Source of the DNA: Trachelipus rathkii
Lineage: Eukaryota > Arthropoda > Malacostraca > Isopoda > Trachelipodidae
DNA: 26,918 nucleotides
Direction of reading: 5' to 3'
Assembly (NCBI GenBank): GCA_015478945.1
Contig: JABUQX010022955.1
Location: forward strand, 17,501 to 44,418
How positions within the stretch are numbered: position 1 is the stretch's first letter; every line of letters starts with the position of its first letter. Below are positions 1 through 11,605 of this stretch, one piece after another. The translations under genes were made by a program, and so were the position numbers. Below the pieces are notes generated by a model, which did no database searches, had not been told where the DNA came from, and was given only the letters and a program-made list of their open reading frames with translations.

Positions 1-1050
1 GTACATTGAAACCCAAAGATCTGCTCCACAAAAATTTTTAGAGTTTGAATATAAAGGAATAATATAAGGTACAAGAAATATGATTGTACTAAACATTTAT
101 GGGCTTTTGTAGCCATTGAGAATAATTGCATAGAATTTTGATGCTCTGCTAAGGATAAGTACAAAAATAAAGTTTGTTAATGATAGAACTTTAAATTTTG
201 AAGGCATCAACATATTAAATGAAGGCTGAGTTTTGTTTTAGGCGTCGTTTGAATTTTTAATTCTTATTGCAAAGAGTATTTTGGCTTTGGTATTTGTTTT
301 CACACTTTCTTAGTTTGATGTAGGAATTAATTGTGATAAGGTGAGAGAATGGAAGAAATAGAGTTGACTTGGACAATTCCTGCAATTTAGAATATTTAGA
401 ATGGCTGAAGACCTTTGAAATAAAATGAAAGATTATGATGTCCGGAATGAATCAGAAAAAGCTGGATTATTATGAAAATATCAAGAATAAAAATATTCGA
501 AGTTGTGGTCTATCTTGTAAATTTCAAATGATATGTTTAGTGTTCTAGAAATTTTGGTGTAATGAAGAATTTATATAAATTAAGGAAAATCAACAAGGGA
601 ATCAAGAGACATAAATTTTAAAGGATAGGGACGAAGCTTAAAGTATGCAACACAAGGGCCTCTTCGAATCTTCTATGTGAATATTTTGGATACATATTTG
701 ACGAAAGAACGGAAGAGAAGGTTGGATGTACTCAAGAGTAGAGTGGCTTTATAGGAAGATCATCAAACATATATTTAATGACCAGAATGGTCAGTGAAAG
801 TAAAGAAAACATATTACGAAGTTGAGAAAGGTGAGGGGCTAAGCTTAATACGAAATGTTATACCTTGACTGTTAATTGAGTTGAGGGAGGGAGTCGGATA
901 TACTAGGGGTTGAGATAGACCTAATATTGTTAATAAATATATATCCGTACTTTTTCTAGCTTTACCGGGTATGTATTTGTTGCATTTTATACAGGACTTA
1001 ATAATTATGTTATATACCTTTAGTAATATTGAGTAAGTCATTATGACTTT
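1..1050 (+). mobile_element. Decayed LINE fragment (end of RT domain), sense on plus strand
   Basis: Only 490-760 carries recognisable signal; the limits are set by the G-over-C base skew and are approximate. Translating 682-729 gives YFGYIFDERTEEKVGC. It keeps the spacing of the Y-x-G-x-x-x-D-E-(x)7-C stretch that follows the RT palm in LINEs of the type seen at 9529-12335. About 80 bases upstream (587-610) the frame reads KINKGIKR, which corresponds to the K-V-N-x-G-K-S-K block of the same family. Order and spacing of the two blocks agree. No long open frame survives and a stop follows the second block within a few codons. It is a non-functional remnant whose 5' part lies before the window or is lost. 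Similarity was judged by eye against family motifs I remember, so confidence is moderate. Confidence 0.5.
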
Positions 1051-2642
1051 TCAATAGTTGTTAGTTTTAATTATGACATTTTGTGGGGTCTCGATTGGGA
1101 TCTACAGAGTAATATTTGACTTTGATAACTCTTCATAGTTCTGTTTTTTGCGCTAGTGTATCAATGGATTTTTTTTATGTAAAATCATGTAGAAAACTCA
1201 ATTTAATTTTGTGAAAATTATTTATATACAATATTTTTTTATCACTTAATTAATAAAATTGGAGTAAATAACCATTTCTTATCTACAACTCTGCGTTACA
1301 CTGATATAAGTGTTATATAGATTACTACATTATATCATTTTATTCGTTAAATTTTAGATTCCTTTCTAATATTTAGTTATACATAATGTAATTTAAAACA
1401 TATAATTTAAATAATAATACACATAAAGTTAGATATAATACAACATTATCACTGTGAATATATTATATATATATACCGTATATATTTATTATAATATCTA
1501 TAAATAACTTAATTTAAACTAAATAATAATATACTTACTAATCAAAACTTATTATATTGAATTATGGAATTAATTATTTTATAATTTAATATACATACAT
1601 TAATAATTAAATAATAATAAAGGCAATTTGTTGTTAAATAAAATTAAGAATAAAAAAATTTTAATAAATAACGCATTACTAGGATTATTTTGATTTTTTT
1701 GCAAATTTATTTTTAATAATACTAAATAATTATATATATCGCTAGTGAAGAATACCTTTAGGTAAACTGGAAAGTATATATATAATTTTCATCTTATAAT
1801 AAAAAAAGTACAATTCACAAATTAACTTAACCTTTACCATTTTCATATAAAAACATTATATAGAAAATATTATAAATTGAGATCTGTAAATAAGCTACGC
1901 ATTTGGAGTGACTAGTGTGCTGAATAACTAATTGATTAACGTTTACTAACACAACTAAATCAATAATTACAAACATGCTCATGCAAAACTCACACCACAC
2001 GTTTAATTTGAATTGATTCAATTTTTCTGTTATGATATCTAACAATACACATTTCCAATCATAGCTTAGATATAAATTAAAAAGGAACTAATGATCGAAT
2101 AAAATATATCTAAAAATTCAAGCCGGTAGAAAGTTATCAGCAAATTTTCTTGGAATTTATATTAAGTTATTCCCTTTTTTTCGATAAAAACAATTCGAAA
2201 CTCTGTATATATATATAATCTAATATATTAACAACTAAATAACTCAAGTAGTTAATGTACATCCTTGATTCAATATATATATATTAATATAATGAAAAAA
2301 AAAGAAGTCTTTCATAAAAGAATCTATATAAAGCATATTTTCTTATAATATGTTGACAAAGTTTCTAGTAATATTAAAAATGGTGTAAACGCACTTTGCA
2401 GCAAACCATCGATTAGAACTTTAACAATACCTATATTATATTGAGAATGCTATGATTTCTTATAAATCAAGTAGATGTAGCATGCACTTTCTTCTTATTT
2501 TCTTATTATGTACCCCTTGAGTCATACACTGTTTACCATTTAGATCTTAAGATGCAAAACAAAAGATGGAAAAACATTCTGATAGATGTAAAATATATTT
2601 TGTAGACTTGTAATCATGTCCCCTCATCTTGAAGAAATCGCT
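1051..2642. other. AT-rich stretch, nothing recognisable
   Basis: Very AT-rich sequence with short homopolymer and TA-rich patches (for example around 1455-1490). I see no motif of a protein family, no RNA gene and no clear repeat boundary. Short open frames here are what this composition gives by chance. Confidence 0.6.
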
Positions 2643-2831
2643 TTATATATTAATTATATAATATTATATTAACTATATATATATTATTAAATATTATATT
2701 ATAATATTATATATAATATAATAATATTATAATATATTAATTAATATATATATATAATATTATTATATATATATATTTTATATAAATATATATAATTATT
2801 AATATATTATATATTAATTATATATATATAT
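2643..2831. repeat. AT-only simple-sequence tract
   Basis: About 190 bases made only of A and T, a degenerate mix of (TA)n with ATT and TAAT interruptions. It forms the left border of a G-rich block that holds a plus-strand LINE remnant. Confidence 0.9.
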
Positions 2832-5102
2832 GAATAAATAGATATTTTAAACAAAAAAGTAGTTGGTTTTTGGGGTGGCGGGAAAAATGTAGTAATGGTA
2901 GGATTATAGTTGTTTGGATTTTATTGCTTGTGAAGAGTAAGAATGGTAATTGGCCTGTAGTTAGAATATAAATATGATATCACTTCTTTTACGAGTTGTA
3001 TCCTATAACAAATAGGATATATTCTAAATATATGAGTATAAACACTTAGTATTATTGCTCGTTATGGGTTAGAGTATGTAGTTTCTAGAAGTAGTAAATT
3101 ATTATTATAAAGTGTCGAATTTTCTTTGTGCTTCAGGCTCGCAATGCATATGGCTAGTATTTGTTGAGAGTTAAAATAGATAGTTGGATAGATGTACATC
3201 TACGAAGGTCGAGCTTCTAGGGTCTATGATAATGAGGGTAAATATCACGTTAATATGAATTTTTATATGATCGTTGGTGATATCATAATATTGTAAAATT
3301 AAGTTAGTGGTGGAGCTTGGATGCGTAATGAATGGAAATTGGTCTGATGAACTCATAAAGGAGTAGTGATTAAAATATTATAAGTTAAGTGGTACGTTAA
3401 GTGAGCGAAGACAGAAGGGTAAGTTATTGTAAGAGCGCTCGCAAGTAACGAGTATAGTTGAAGTGACAATGATATGATACTGTGAATACAATAATCTAGG
3501 GGTGACAATATGTAAAGGAAGCAATGTGTTAGTATATAGCATAATAAGGAAGTGTGTTGGATATGTGGTATAAGTAGGAAAGTTAAAAAATGTATTATAC
3601 CAGCGATATGGTGGATAAAGAAGAGGATTGAAATCTTTGTAACAGATGTGTCTCATGTTGAATGTTAACTTATAAATAATACTAAATAATAATGGATAAG
3701 TTTTAAAAGAAAACTACTTTGAAATTATATAAGGATGGAGATATTATAGTAAATATATAAAGTTGTGCATACGTAGTAAATAACTGAAAGTAGTTAAATA
3801 TGAATCAGTTTGGTAAAGGAGTGATTAAATAAGGACATAACATAGTATAAATATAGGAAGCTTCTTCTTTGTCAGCAGTAAAAAGCGCGGGAAGACCGCG
3901 TTATATTAGCTCGAGATGCAGAGTAAGGAGGATCATTATCTTAGATATGAAACTGATGTAGGTCTAGGTGAGTGCTTATTGTGTATGTAACTGAGTAATT
4001 AGTAAATCTATTTGAAAATGTGATAGTAGGAGTGTTATGGGGAAAAGATACCTTCGTAAATTCTGCACAATATTATAAACAGTAATTAGATGATGGATGT
4101 TAGTGATGTATGGTATGTGTGTACTTTAGATTGGTACTAAATAGAAGGAATTAATATAGGTATTTATTTGGGGATGAGTGTTAATTAGTAATAGATGAAG
4201 GTTAATTGTGATATTAAGTAAGTGAGAATAAGTTATTAAGAATGGTAATCATTGAAGGTGTATTAAGAATAATTACTAGTGAGTAGAACATGATTCAAAA
4301 TATCGGAGGTCGAGATGGGTGATTGATATTGAATTATGATAGTATGTGTATAATATAAAGCGCTTTATATTAGAGAGTAGGTAATATATATAGTTCCATA
4401 AGGGAATTGGAGGAGAGGGTAGTCAGTAGACTTGTATATATAATATAAGGGTAAGGAGAAAAGGGGGTAAATCTTAGAGAAATTATTAAATGCGGGAATT
4501 AGTTTATTGGATATAATAAGGAGTTAATATAATTAATATATAGCTATATAGGATCATTTGGTCGAATAGAGTGCGTACGATGATATCTGAAGACTGAGAT
4601 ATTGTGTGAAGTAACAATAGGTTGCTCATATTTAAGGAGTGAGGATGTGTGGATTCAAAATCTTTTAACATTAAAACAATATGAATATGCAGAATATACA
4701 TAAGATGAGTGAGAGTAAAGATAAGAACGTAAATGGTGAATATGTTTTTAACGATTAGTTGGATTCCTAGTATACAAGGCACAGTTGATTAGGATGTAAG
4801 GTAAGTTAATAAGTGCAGTAGATGCTATGAAAATATGGTGGGCTAGGGTATTGCCATCATTGTGACTGATTAACATGTCATGGGTATATGCAAGCTGAGT
4901 CTGGGGTGAGAGCGGCCTTCTGATGGAATCAAAGTATTACGAAGTCTCTAGTAATTGTGGAAGGTCGAATGTAAGTAATCATACATTGTGGCGAGTTAGT
5001 CGAGTTATTACCAATATAAGGTACAGTAGAATGGGAGTGGTAACAGTAAAGTTTGGTGTTGAATTGTTTTGATTAGATATATGTGTGAAATATAAGGTAT
5101 TA

Positions 5103-5124
5103 TTGCCATGTAGTACTGCATGGC
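5103..5124. repeat. 22-bp palindrome with one mismatch
   Basis: The two halves of this 22-base stretch are reverse complements except for one T-G pair (5110 with 5117). Arms begin tgccatg and end catggca. No neighbouring gene gives it a role. Confidence 0.6.
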
Positions 5125-6803
5125 ATAATTCTGGGTTTTCTATAAAAATTCGAGGTGGGGATGCAGATCGAAACTCAGCCTGTATGATATGAATTGATGG
5201 AGAAAGTGGAGGATACCTTAGACTTGTGAGGAAGCAAATGTGATAGATAGGCCGCTTATTATGAGTCCTGCGGAGTTTGAATCAGGTTGCATGGATTGAT
5301 TACTCTGGATATCCATAGAGTCGTAGGCGTAGTCCCAGGTGGAAAAGCAGCAAACATTTAGAGAGCGCAACTGGCTGAGAAATTATGAAGGCACAGTGAT
5401 AGGTGTCTTGTAGACAAGCATGAAAAGGTGTTGCGGTTGAACAGTAGATGAATTAGGAGTATATGTATAGGTTTTATTGGATATTAATAGAATGGTAAAT
5501 TGTGTCATTCACATGTGAGTGTGTTATGCTCAGCTCTATGGGAAACTGGTGTGTAACTACTGGAGCGAATTTGTTGGAGTGTTGAAAGTTTTTAGGTTTT
5601 GATTGTTTGTAGTGAGAAGGAAATTGCGAGAAAAGGTATATGTATCAAGAAAAAAGAGTTGCTCAGAGTTAGTGGGAGAGACTGATGGTGCTTAGAGGAT
5701 GCTAGATGGCTAGCTTGCGTATGATGGCAGCTAAACTTCGTCTGCGATAGCAAGTCAAAGGAGCATGTGAGTCAATTTGTTGAGTGTGCGACAGCATATG
5801 TGTCAGCTGAGATAGAGGATATGTGTTAACACACGCAGTGGTTTCATTTAGCTAAATGGTAGTTCTCGAAGTACTCACGCCTGTGGATATTAGCACATGT
5901 GAGACTAATTTATCACTAATTTCTCCTTACAGATTCACACTGCTAGTCTAGAAGCTCATAAGAGAAAACATGTATTTATGTCATTTAAGGAGCCATATTT
6001 AGAGGCTGGGTAGTTTGCGAAAAGAAATTAATTTAAAATCGAGAAGAAGGCAACTTACAAGCATTTGAGACGCTTCAGTTGGTGCTGTGAGAAGGAAAAA
6101 TGAAGGGTTTATCACAAGTAAGAATGATTAATCTATCAAATATGGGAAGGAAATTATGTTGGGAGATGGTCATAGGTACAGTTGTGTGGAACGGGTATGA
6201 AAAGGAGGTGTATTATATTTTGGTTGTTGTAAGGCGGGAATGTAAGACCTCTTGAGCGTCTGTATGAGGTGTGCTTATGTAGAATCTTGAGGATGCTTGT
6301 CTGGGAAAGACCTGAGAGAAATGTCGCGAGTAAAGTATGATTATCTATTTGAACACTCGCTTCGTGATATTGTAATTATAAGATAACTATATTATATATT
6401 CACTACTAAGTTGAGTTATTTTGTGGCAGTAAGGCTAGTGAATAAAGGTGCTAATTAGTAAGTAGATGGCGGGGTTTTTGTTCATTAGGGGGCATAATTA
6501 TGGTTGTGTCACTACACCTAGTAGCTATAAGTGAATGAATATCACTTTAATCATTGACGAATTTAACATAGTTATGAAGGGCGGTGCGGAGTTACCATAT
6601 TAGATAAGCTCTAGGTAGTGAGATTTTTCTGTTCTGATTCGAGTTTTCATACTTAAAATGGTCACATAGAGGTAGGGGCGGTAGTAGCTGGGACTTTACT
6701 TTTTAACTGAGATACATTTATGTTCTAATATTTACTCTATATAAAGTTTATTTGTTTATTCCTCTCCATCACCTTCCCTATAGTCAACTTATCATTAATC
6801 TAT

Positions 6804-6827
6804 TATTACCCAGTTACTTGGGTAATA
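6804..6827. other. Perfect 9-bp stem-loop near the 3' end of the plus-strand LINE block
   Basis: Arms tattaccca (6804-6812) and tgggtaata (6819-6827) are exact reverse complements with a 6-base loop. The hairpin lies about 50 bases before the AT tract at 6876, where the 3' untranslated end of the LINE copy would fall. Some LINEs use a 3' hairpin for recognition by their RT, but that role here is inference. Confidence 0.5.
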
Positions 6828-6875
6828 GAAGATAGGTGATAGGATAAAGAAGTTCTCTTTCTTCTATAATTTAAT

Positions 6876-6919
6876 CTATATATATATATATATTAATTAT
6901 AATGTATTATATAAAATAT

Positions 6920-6950
<31 letters not shown>

Positions 6951-6955
6951 TATTT
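6876..6955. repeat. (AT)n tract
   Basis: About 80 bases of nearly pure (AT)n with short TTAATTATAATG-like interruptions. It directly follows the presumed 3' end of the plus-strand LINE block. Confidence 0.9.
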
Positions 6956-7440
6956 TGAGTGACTTATTTTAATAAGTGAAAAACAATATTATGTAATGAT
7001 GCTTTAGTTTATTGGCACAGTGATATTCCATTTATTTATTTTTTATTGTACCAGGGCACGGTCATAATAAAGACAAGTCCAAGTCGTTTATGTTGATATA
7101 AGTAATAGTACCAAAGTTTTTTGTATTGGCATATATTAAAACATAGTAAATCACTCAAATTAGTAATAATTCTGTATATTATATAACATGATTTATGAGC
7201 TAAAATTATAACTATAAAGTTTTTAAACTTGCTGTGGAAATATGATTGCCAGTATTAATAGAGTCTTATTAAAAATTATAAACACTATGATTAATATATA
7301 TATATAATTAATTATATATATATATATATATAATATTACTTCAAATAAAAGGGCATAAAATAAGATAAGATTCATAGTAATTGGAAAATAAAAAGAAAAG
7401 CTCAAAATTTTATACACGTAAACTATTCTTCAAGTGATAT
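6956..7440. other. AT-rich spacer with a short (AT)n run
   Basis: Contains a second, shorter AT run at about 7291-7334. Nothing else recognisable. Confidence 0.6.
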
Positions 7441-7734
7441 AAAAATATAAAAAAAATACTCTGTCATAACTGTAAACCAGGTTCTGGAGGACACATATAT
7501 AGTCTCTCGGAAACATTCTCTTATTTCTACTCCTGAGAAAAAGAAACATATTTAATAGGATTTTTATGCTTTTCACAGAAGACGAAGATACTGGCTGTCA
7601 TTGATGAAAATCCCAAACAGAAAAGATTTTTCGGTACAAATATTTTATAGATTTCCCCTTAGTCGGGAGTCACCTGACACCAAATCTTGGTTATTGCCTG
7701 ACCTTTAAATAATCTCAATCACTATAACAAAAGA

Positions 7735-8055
7735 ATGGTTCCCAAGTTACAATGTTCGTACATTTCATTCCCTCGACCTAGAGTTGCTTTAAATGTCAGC
7801 GGTTTTTCCATCTCCGAAAATACTGTAGGGAGATATCCGGATGTACATATGCACATCTGTGGAGATTATTTCACACTTTGTAAAAATACATCACACTGTA
7901 AAAACTGTGATGCCTCCACAGTGCTTCTCCGTCAAATACCCGTCTTGCCGTTTGAACAGGCAGATTTTGGAGTTATGTACATACATAAATTGGAGGCAGA
8001 GATGCCATATGCCAGGGCTCTTAAAAATATCCTAAAAAAGCAAAGGAATCCTTAA
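7735..8055 (+). CDS. Unrecognised 106-residue open frame with a Cys/His cluster; doubtful gene
   Basis: The frame is open from 7702 (stop TGA at 7699) to a TAA after 8055; the first ATG is at 7735. It is the longest open frame in the less AT-rich stretch 7440-8340. Residues 38-58 hold a cluster: H38, H40, C42, C49, H54, C55 and C58 (C-x6-C-x5-C-x2-C). Part of the cluster comes from a short imperfect direct repeat, tcacact(tt)gtaaaaa, at about 7870-7886 and 7891-7904. I see no signal peptide, membrane segment or family I know. It could be an exon, a remnant of an unlisted transposon, or chance: other unsupported frames in this window are as long. No convincing splice sites were found. Confidence 0.2.
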   Translation: MVPKLQCSYISFPRPRVALNVSGFSISENTVGRYPDVHMHICGDYFTLCKNTSHCKNCDASTVLLRQIPVLPFEQADFGVMYIHKLEAEMPYARALKNILKKQRNP

Positions 8056-9376
8056 GGCTACAATTGCAGCTGCCCCCATGCCTCCGGTGTGTTAATCTAC
8101 CGACACAACATATCCTAGAGAACTTCCCCTAAATTCCAGCGAAACTCAGGCAGTTAATCTAACCTGTCGTGCCTGAATTACTTAAACTACCGACTCCTCA
8201 AATAGTACAAAAGCAGCTTTATTTGCAATCTCCGTCCTAAACATATAACACGCCGTTATACCAAAGAATACTGGCAACAAACGAGCAAGAAACTATGTTG
8301 GTTCATCAAATGCAAAGCAAGAGAGCATTTCCTCCCAAGAACTACTATCTATACCCATCCAATAGGTTCTCCAAACTCACGCAAGAGGACTAATACCTTA
8401 AAACTGATGTCCATGAAAGTAATGCTATGAAGCAATAAAGATGAAAAGGCATTCTTATAATAGAATATAGATTCCGTAGATAACTTATGGATTGAGATTT
8501 GCAATTTCATCATTTTACCAGTAAAAATTGTTACAATAGTTAAATTCACAAAAAATGAAAAGTCAATCAAAATGTAATTTGATTCAGTTAATAATAATAA
8601 TGATATTATCAATGTGAGAAACCAGCTTATTTGGAAAAAGTAGTGCTAAGTTCTAATAAATCTGTTTGAAGTAATATTTGAAAACTTTAGGCTAAATGGT
8701 ACACCAAATATACTGTGAAATACAAAATATTCCTCCCTTCACCAAATCTAAAGTCTTAAAATTGGGAAGCAAAAATCAATAAAGTTCCCGAGTTTAATAA
8801 AAGACACCTATGCGATACAGCTGTTGCAATAATATTTAGTATAAATGAATATTTCTTGTTAGCATATTAAACAAAGAAACATTAATTGTGACATTTGTAT
8901 CATCACAAGCAGTTAAATATGAGAAACTTAAAGCATCGTGACTTGTTCAACTTTTCCTTAACTCAAAATTTTTTAGTATAGTTATTGGGAGTAAGAATCA
9001 ATTTAAATTCACTATACCATTTGATATTTGTGTAATTTTAAGTAGTAGTTTGCAAAGGTTTGTAATAGACAATAAATTTAATTCATTATGGTTTTGATAA
9101 TGAAAGGCTTCCATTTATAACTAAGGATTATTTAATATACTATACTTAAGCATTTACTTGCTAAAATCCAACACAGCATAAAACTTAAGACACAATCTAA
9201 ATTATAATTCTTACCGTATAAATCGTAACATAAATTACGAAATATGCATGACAAAAAAAAATAAATAAATAAATAAAATAAAACCCTAAAAAATATAAAT
9301 GCATTTATTCCATAATGATATATATATTGTGTATTTTTTTAAACAAAATACAATAAAAAAACGAGAAAACCACTGA
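8056..9376. other. Unassigned spacer, increasingly AT-rich
   Basis: No protein motif or RNA gene recognised on either strand. There is an (AAAT)n-like run at about 9252-9281 and a small inverted repeat, tcaggca/tgcctga, at 8146-8152 and 8170-8176. Short open frames are low-complexity or hydrophobic strings typical of AT-rich DNA. Confidence 0.5.
9252..9281. repeat. Short (AAAT)n microsatellite
   Basis: Run of A followed by about four AAAT units. It could be an old retroelement tail, but no element body is recognisable next to it. Confidence 0.8.
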
Positions 9377-9473
9377 TTATATTATTATTATTAATATATA
9401 TATATATATTCTTATATATATCATATATTTATATATATATATATATATATTATATATATTATATATATATAAA

Positions 9474-9504
<31 letters not shown>

Positions 9505-9508
9505 TATA
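9377..9508. repeat. (AT)n tract at the 3' end of a LINE
   Basis: About 130 bases of A and T, mostly alternating, with a single C. On the minus strand it directly follows the 3' untranslated end of the LINE copy at 9529-12335, with a short AT-rich linker between. Confidence 0.9.
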
Positions 9509-9528
9509 CTATTAAATAATTACATCCC

Positions 9529-9850
9529 TCCCCAGATTGGGGGTGAGGGGTGCAGCATACACTGGAAAAAAAGTAGTAAAAGAACAAGACACAAGTCGCA
9601 AAGAAAGCCCCTTTACCCCCAAGTGAGAAGTAGCAGTCGGAAAAAGCCAACCCGAGGTTTCACGAGACTGCGACAACCCTCACTATGGCATCTCTCAAAT
9701 GTGGGGTTCACCACTGGGCAAGCCCACACCTAACAACACAAAATCCTGCATTTCACCTCTGTTAAGCCCCTTTTTCGCCTCGGCAAAACACTCGAATTCC
9801 GTTACTGCTCAATCCACTTTTTTCTGCGATCTCGCAGCCGGTCGATTCCC
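9529..9850 (-). other. LINE 3' untranslated end, shared with 12503-12860
   Basis: The plus strand here and at 12503-12860 share a series of short identical or near-identical strings in the same order. These are ctgggggt/ttgggggt, gacacaag(t/c)cg, aaagaaag, the ccctcactatg string and cagccggtcg. They occur next to an AT tract in both places. The two stretches are therefore two copies of one sequence, the end of the LINE transcript. No coding signal is visible in it. Confidence 0.7.
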
Positions 9851-10239
9851 AGCCACTCACCACTATACATCCCCTTAGCCAACCGACTATGACCCATCTT
9901 TTCACATATGAGCAAACACGTTTATTCTCTATTTACGCCTTTCTTCCCATACCAAACTCCCTAAAGCGTTCTATTCTCATTTTTCAATTTTTCTTCCACT
10001 AAAGGCTCCAAAGATTAGTCCACTCTCACACTTTGGCTTTAGATCTATATCTTCGCCTCTTAATCTGAAAATCAATTTACTCCACAGCAATAACACAGGT
10101 AACATACGAAAATGCAAAACATTGGCGCACTCAGAGGTCAGTCCTTCCACATTTAAAGGATTTACATTGCACCAGACACTTTCCTACGATTCACATGATC
10201 ATCCGTTCCTTTATCATCCGACATATATCCTAACCATTT

Positions 10240-11045
10240 AACTCGGATATTTGTTCCAGTTGCTCACATCCCCTCATTCATACCTTACTCTGATTATATT
10301 TACTGCAAACCCACTACAACCTCTCACTCTCTCTTCCCGATTACACACACCACTCATGCAGTACAATAAGCAGGACACATCCACTCTCTCATATTGTCCA
10401 TATTCTAAACCTTTCCTGCACCCCACATCCTAATTCTTTCAATAACCCATCCATATACAAATTAAAATAACAGTGGGACATAACACATCCCTGTCTGATT
10501 CCGCTATTAATTTAATAATAAATCAATCATTTCGACTTCATTTATCTTGACAAACCCTTTTGATCATTTCGTGAATCCTACACCAACACGACCAATGATC
10601 ATACACTTGCCAACACAGCCCCTATTATCCTCGGAATACCCTGTTGCAAATCCATAAATCCTAAACATATTTTTTCCTATTCTTAATTCCAATTTCTCAT
10701 TTTCTTCAATGTAAAATTTGATCACACATTCCTCAACCACTTTTCAATTCACGTTTTCTCAAAAATCAGGTCCTTTCAAGTATCGACGCTACTCTTCTCC
10801 CAACCAGAATATAAGCATATCTCCACAACACCAAACACTACTTCTATATTCCTACAATTACCCTTACCTACCTTCCTTATGTAATGTACTATTACTGTTC
10901 TCTCCATATCTCTCGGAACCATGACCTCTCAACGCTTTGTACAAACTTCCAAATCCATTCAATCATATCTCGCCTCCATTCTTGATTATTCACCAGTAAT
11001 TCCATCTATGTCTGCAGATTTAACATTCTTTTTCAACTTTCTCAC
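10240..11045 (-). pseudogene. Broken RT domain of the LINE
   Basis: On the minus strand 11043-10984 reads KLKKNVKSADIDGITGE, matching the K-L-K-x-x-K-x-x-G-x-D-x-I-T-G-E block at the RT amino end. About 10970-10900 reads MIEWIWKFVQSVERSW, matching the V-x-W-I-W segment. Palm block 10507-10445 reads SGIRQGCVMSHCYFNLYMDG, a clear R-Q-G-C-x-x-S-P-x-L-F-N-x-Y-M-D motif. Further on, the place of the YADD box reads LLYC, so both catalytic aspartates are gone. EQLEQIS at about 10264-10243 matches the E-H-V-S region after the palm. Several frame changes and stops lie between the blocks. This is a firm RT identification but a dead copy. Confidence 0.8.
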
Positions 11046-11333
11046 CGTACCCATTAACTCATCCCCAAGAATCCCTAATTTTATCAAACCTATCACACAT
11101 GCGCTAATCACATCTTCATTAACTACGCCAATGTTATGCAGATTTCGAAGTGTTCTCTCCACTTTCTTCTCGCATCTATTTCATCAATTATTCGAAGCAC
11201 CATGCCCTGTTCAATTATTTTATGCAGATTCTTCCTTCCTATTCTAACCTTTCGCGCTTCCTATTCCCTGTAAGTCCCATTTATCCTCCTTCCAACTGTT
11301 TCATTTACCTAATTTTTCTCCTACTTATGCACT

Positions 11334-11528
11334 TTAGTCTTTTCCTTTTCCTCTTAATATATTCAACATCTTTCTTTTGCAGACCTCATCATTTGCTTTT
11401 AGTACATTCAACCACGCCTCTTTTTTTTGCAACACCTCTTCATTCCACCACTCACGGTTGAAATTCTTACTTCCTACTTTAGCACATCCACATACTTCAC
11501 TTGCACCACTAACAAAGGCTTCCTTCAT
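11334..11528 (-). pseudogene. LINE linker between endonuclease and RT
   Basis: A 64-residue open frame that carries EVCGCAKVGSKN, then REWWNEEV, then KKEAWLNVLKANDE. The pattern E-V-C-G, K-N, W-W-N-x-E-V, K-K-E-A-W is typical of the basic linker between endonuclease and RT in this kind of LINE. It is in the right order and direction between the endonuclease blocks (higher positions) and the RT blocks (lower positions). The frame stops at 11334, and the continuation toward the RT is only visible in other frames. Confidence 0.75.
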
Positions 11529-11605
11529 TTGTGTCCAGATTTGTTCAGTTTCAACTGATTTATTTGCAAACGCTCTTAAATACTTTTCCTTATTACCTTT
11601 TTCAT

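Larger units (their letters stand above)
2850..6870 (+). mobile_element. Decayed LINE copy, sense on plus strand
   Basis: The block has G well above C on the plus strand, like the sense strand of the better-preserved LINE at 9529-12335. Recognisable protein signal lies in the last third. At 5660-5700 the frame reads RVSGRD, then a one-base shift, then MVLRG, matching the K-V-N-x-G-K-S-K-V-M-V-L-G-G block after the RT palm. At 5761-5826 it reads EHVSQFVECATAYVSAEIED, matching the E-H-V-S-E-F region that follows. At 6170-6360 two broken frames recall the carboxyl-terminal F-G-H-V-E-R-M segment and the region after it. From 2850 to 5600 I recognise nothing with confidence, so the left limit rests on composition only and the block may hold more than one fragment. 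It is broken by many stops and is not functional. Confidence 0.45.

Noticed and set aside
3378..4782. Minus-strand frames of 92 residues within the G-rich block
   Set aside because: They are antisense to the plus-strand LINE block, are low in complexity and match nothing.
5920..5935. tttctccttacag, resembling a splice acceptor
   Set aside because: Pyrimidine-AG strings occur by chance; no open exon follows and the surrounding block is LINE-derived.
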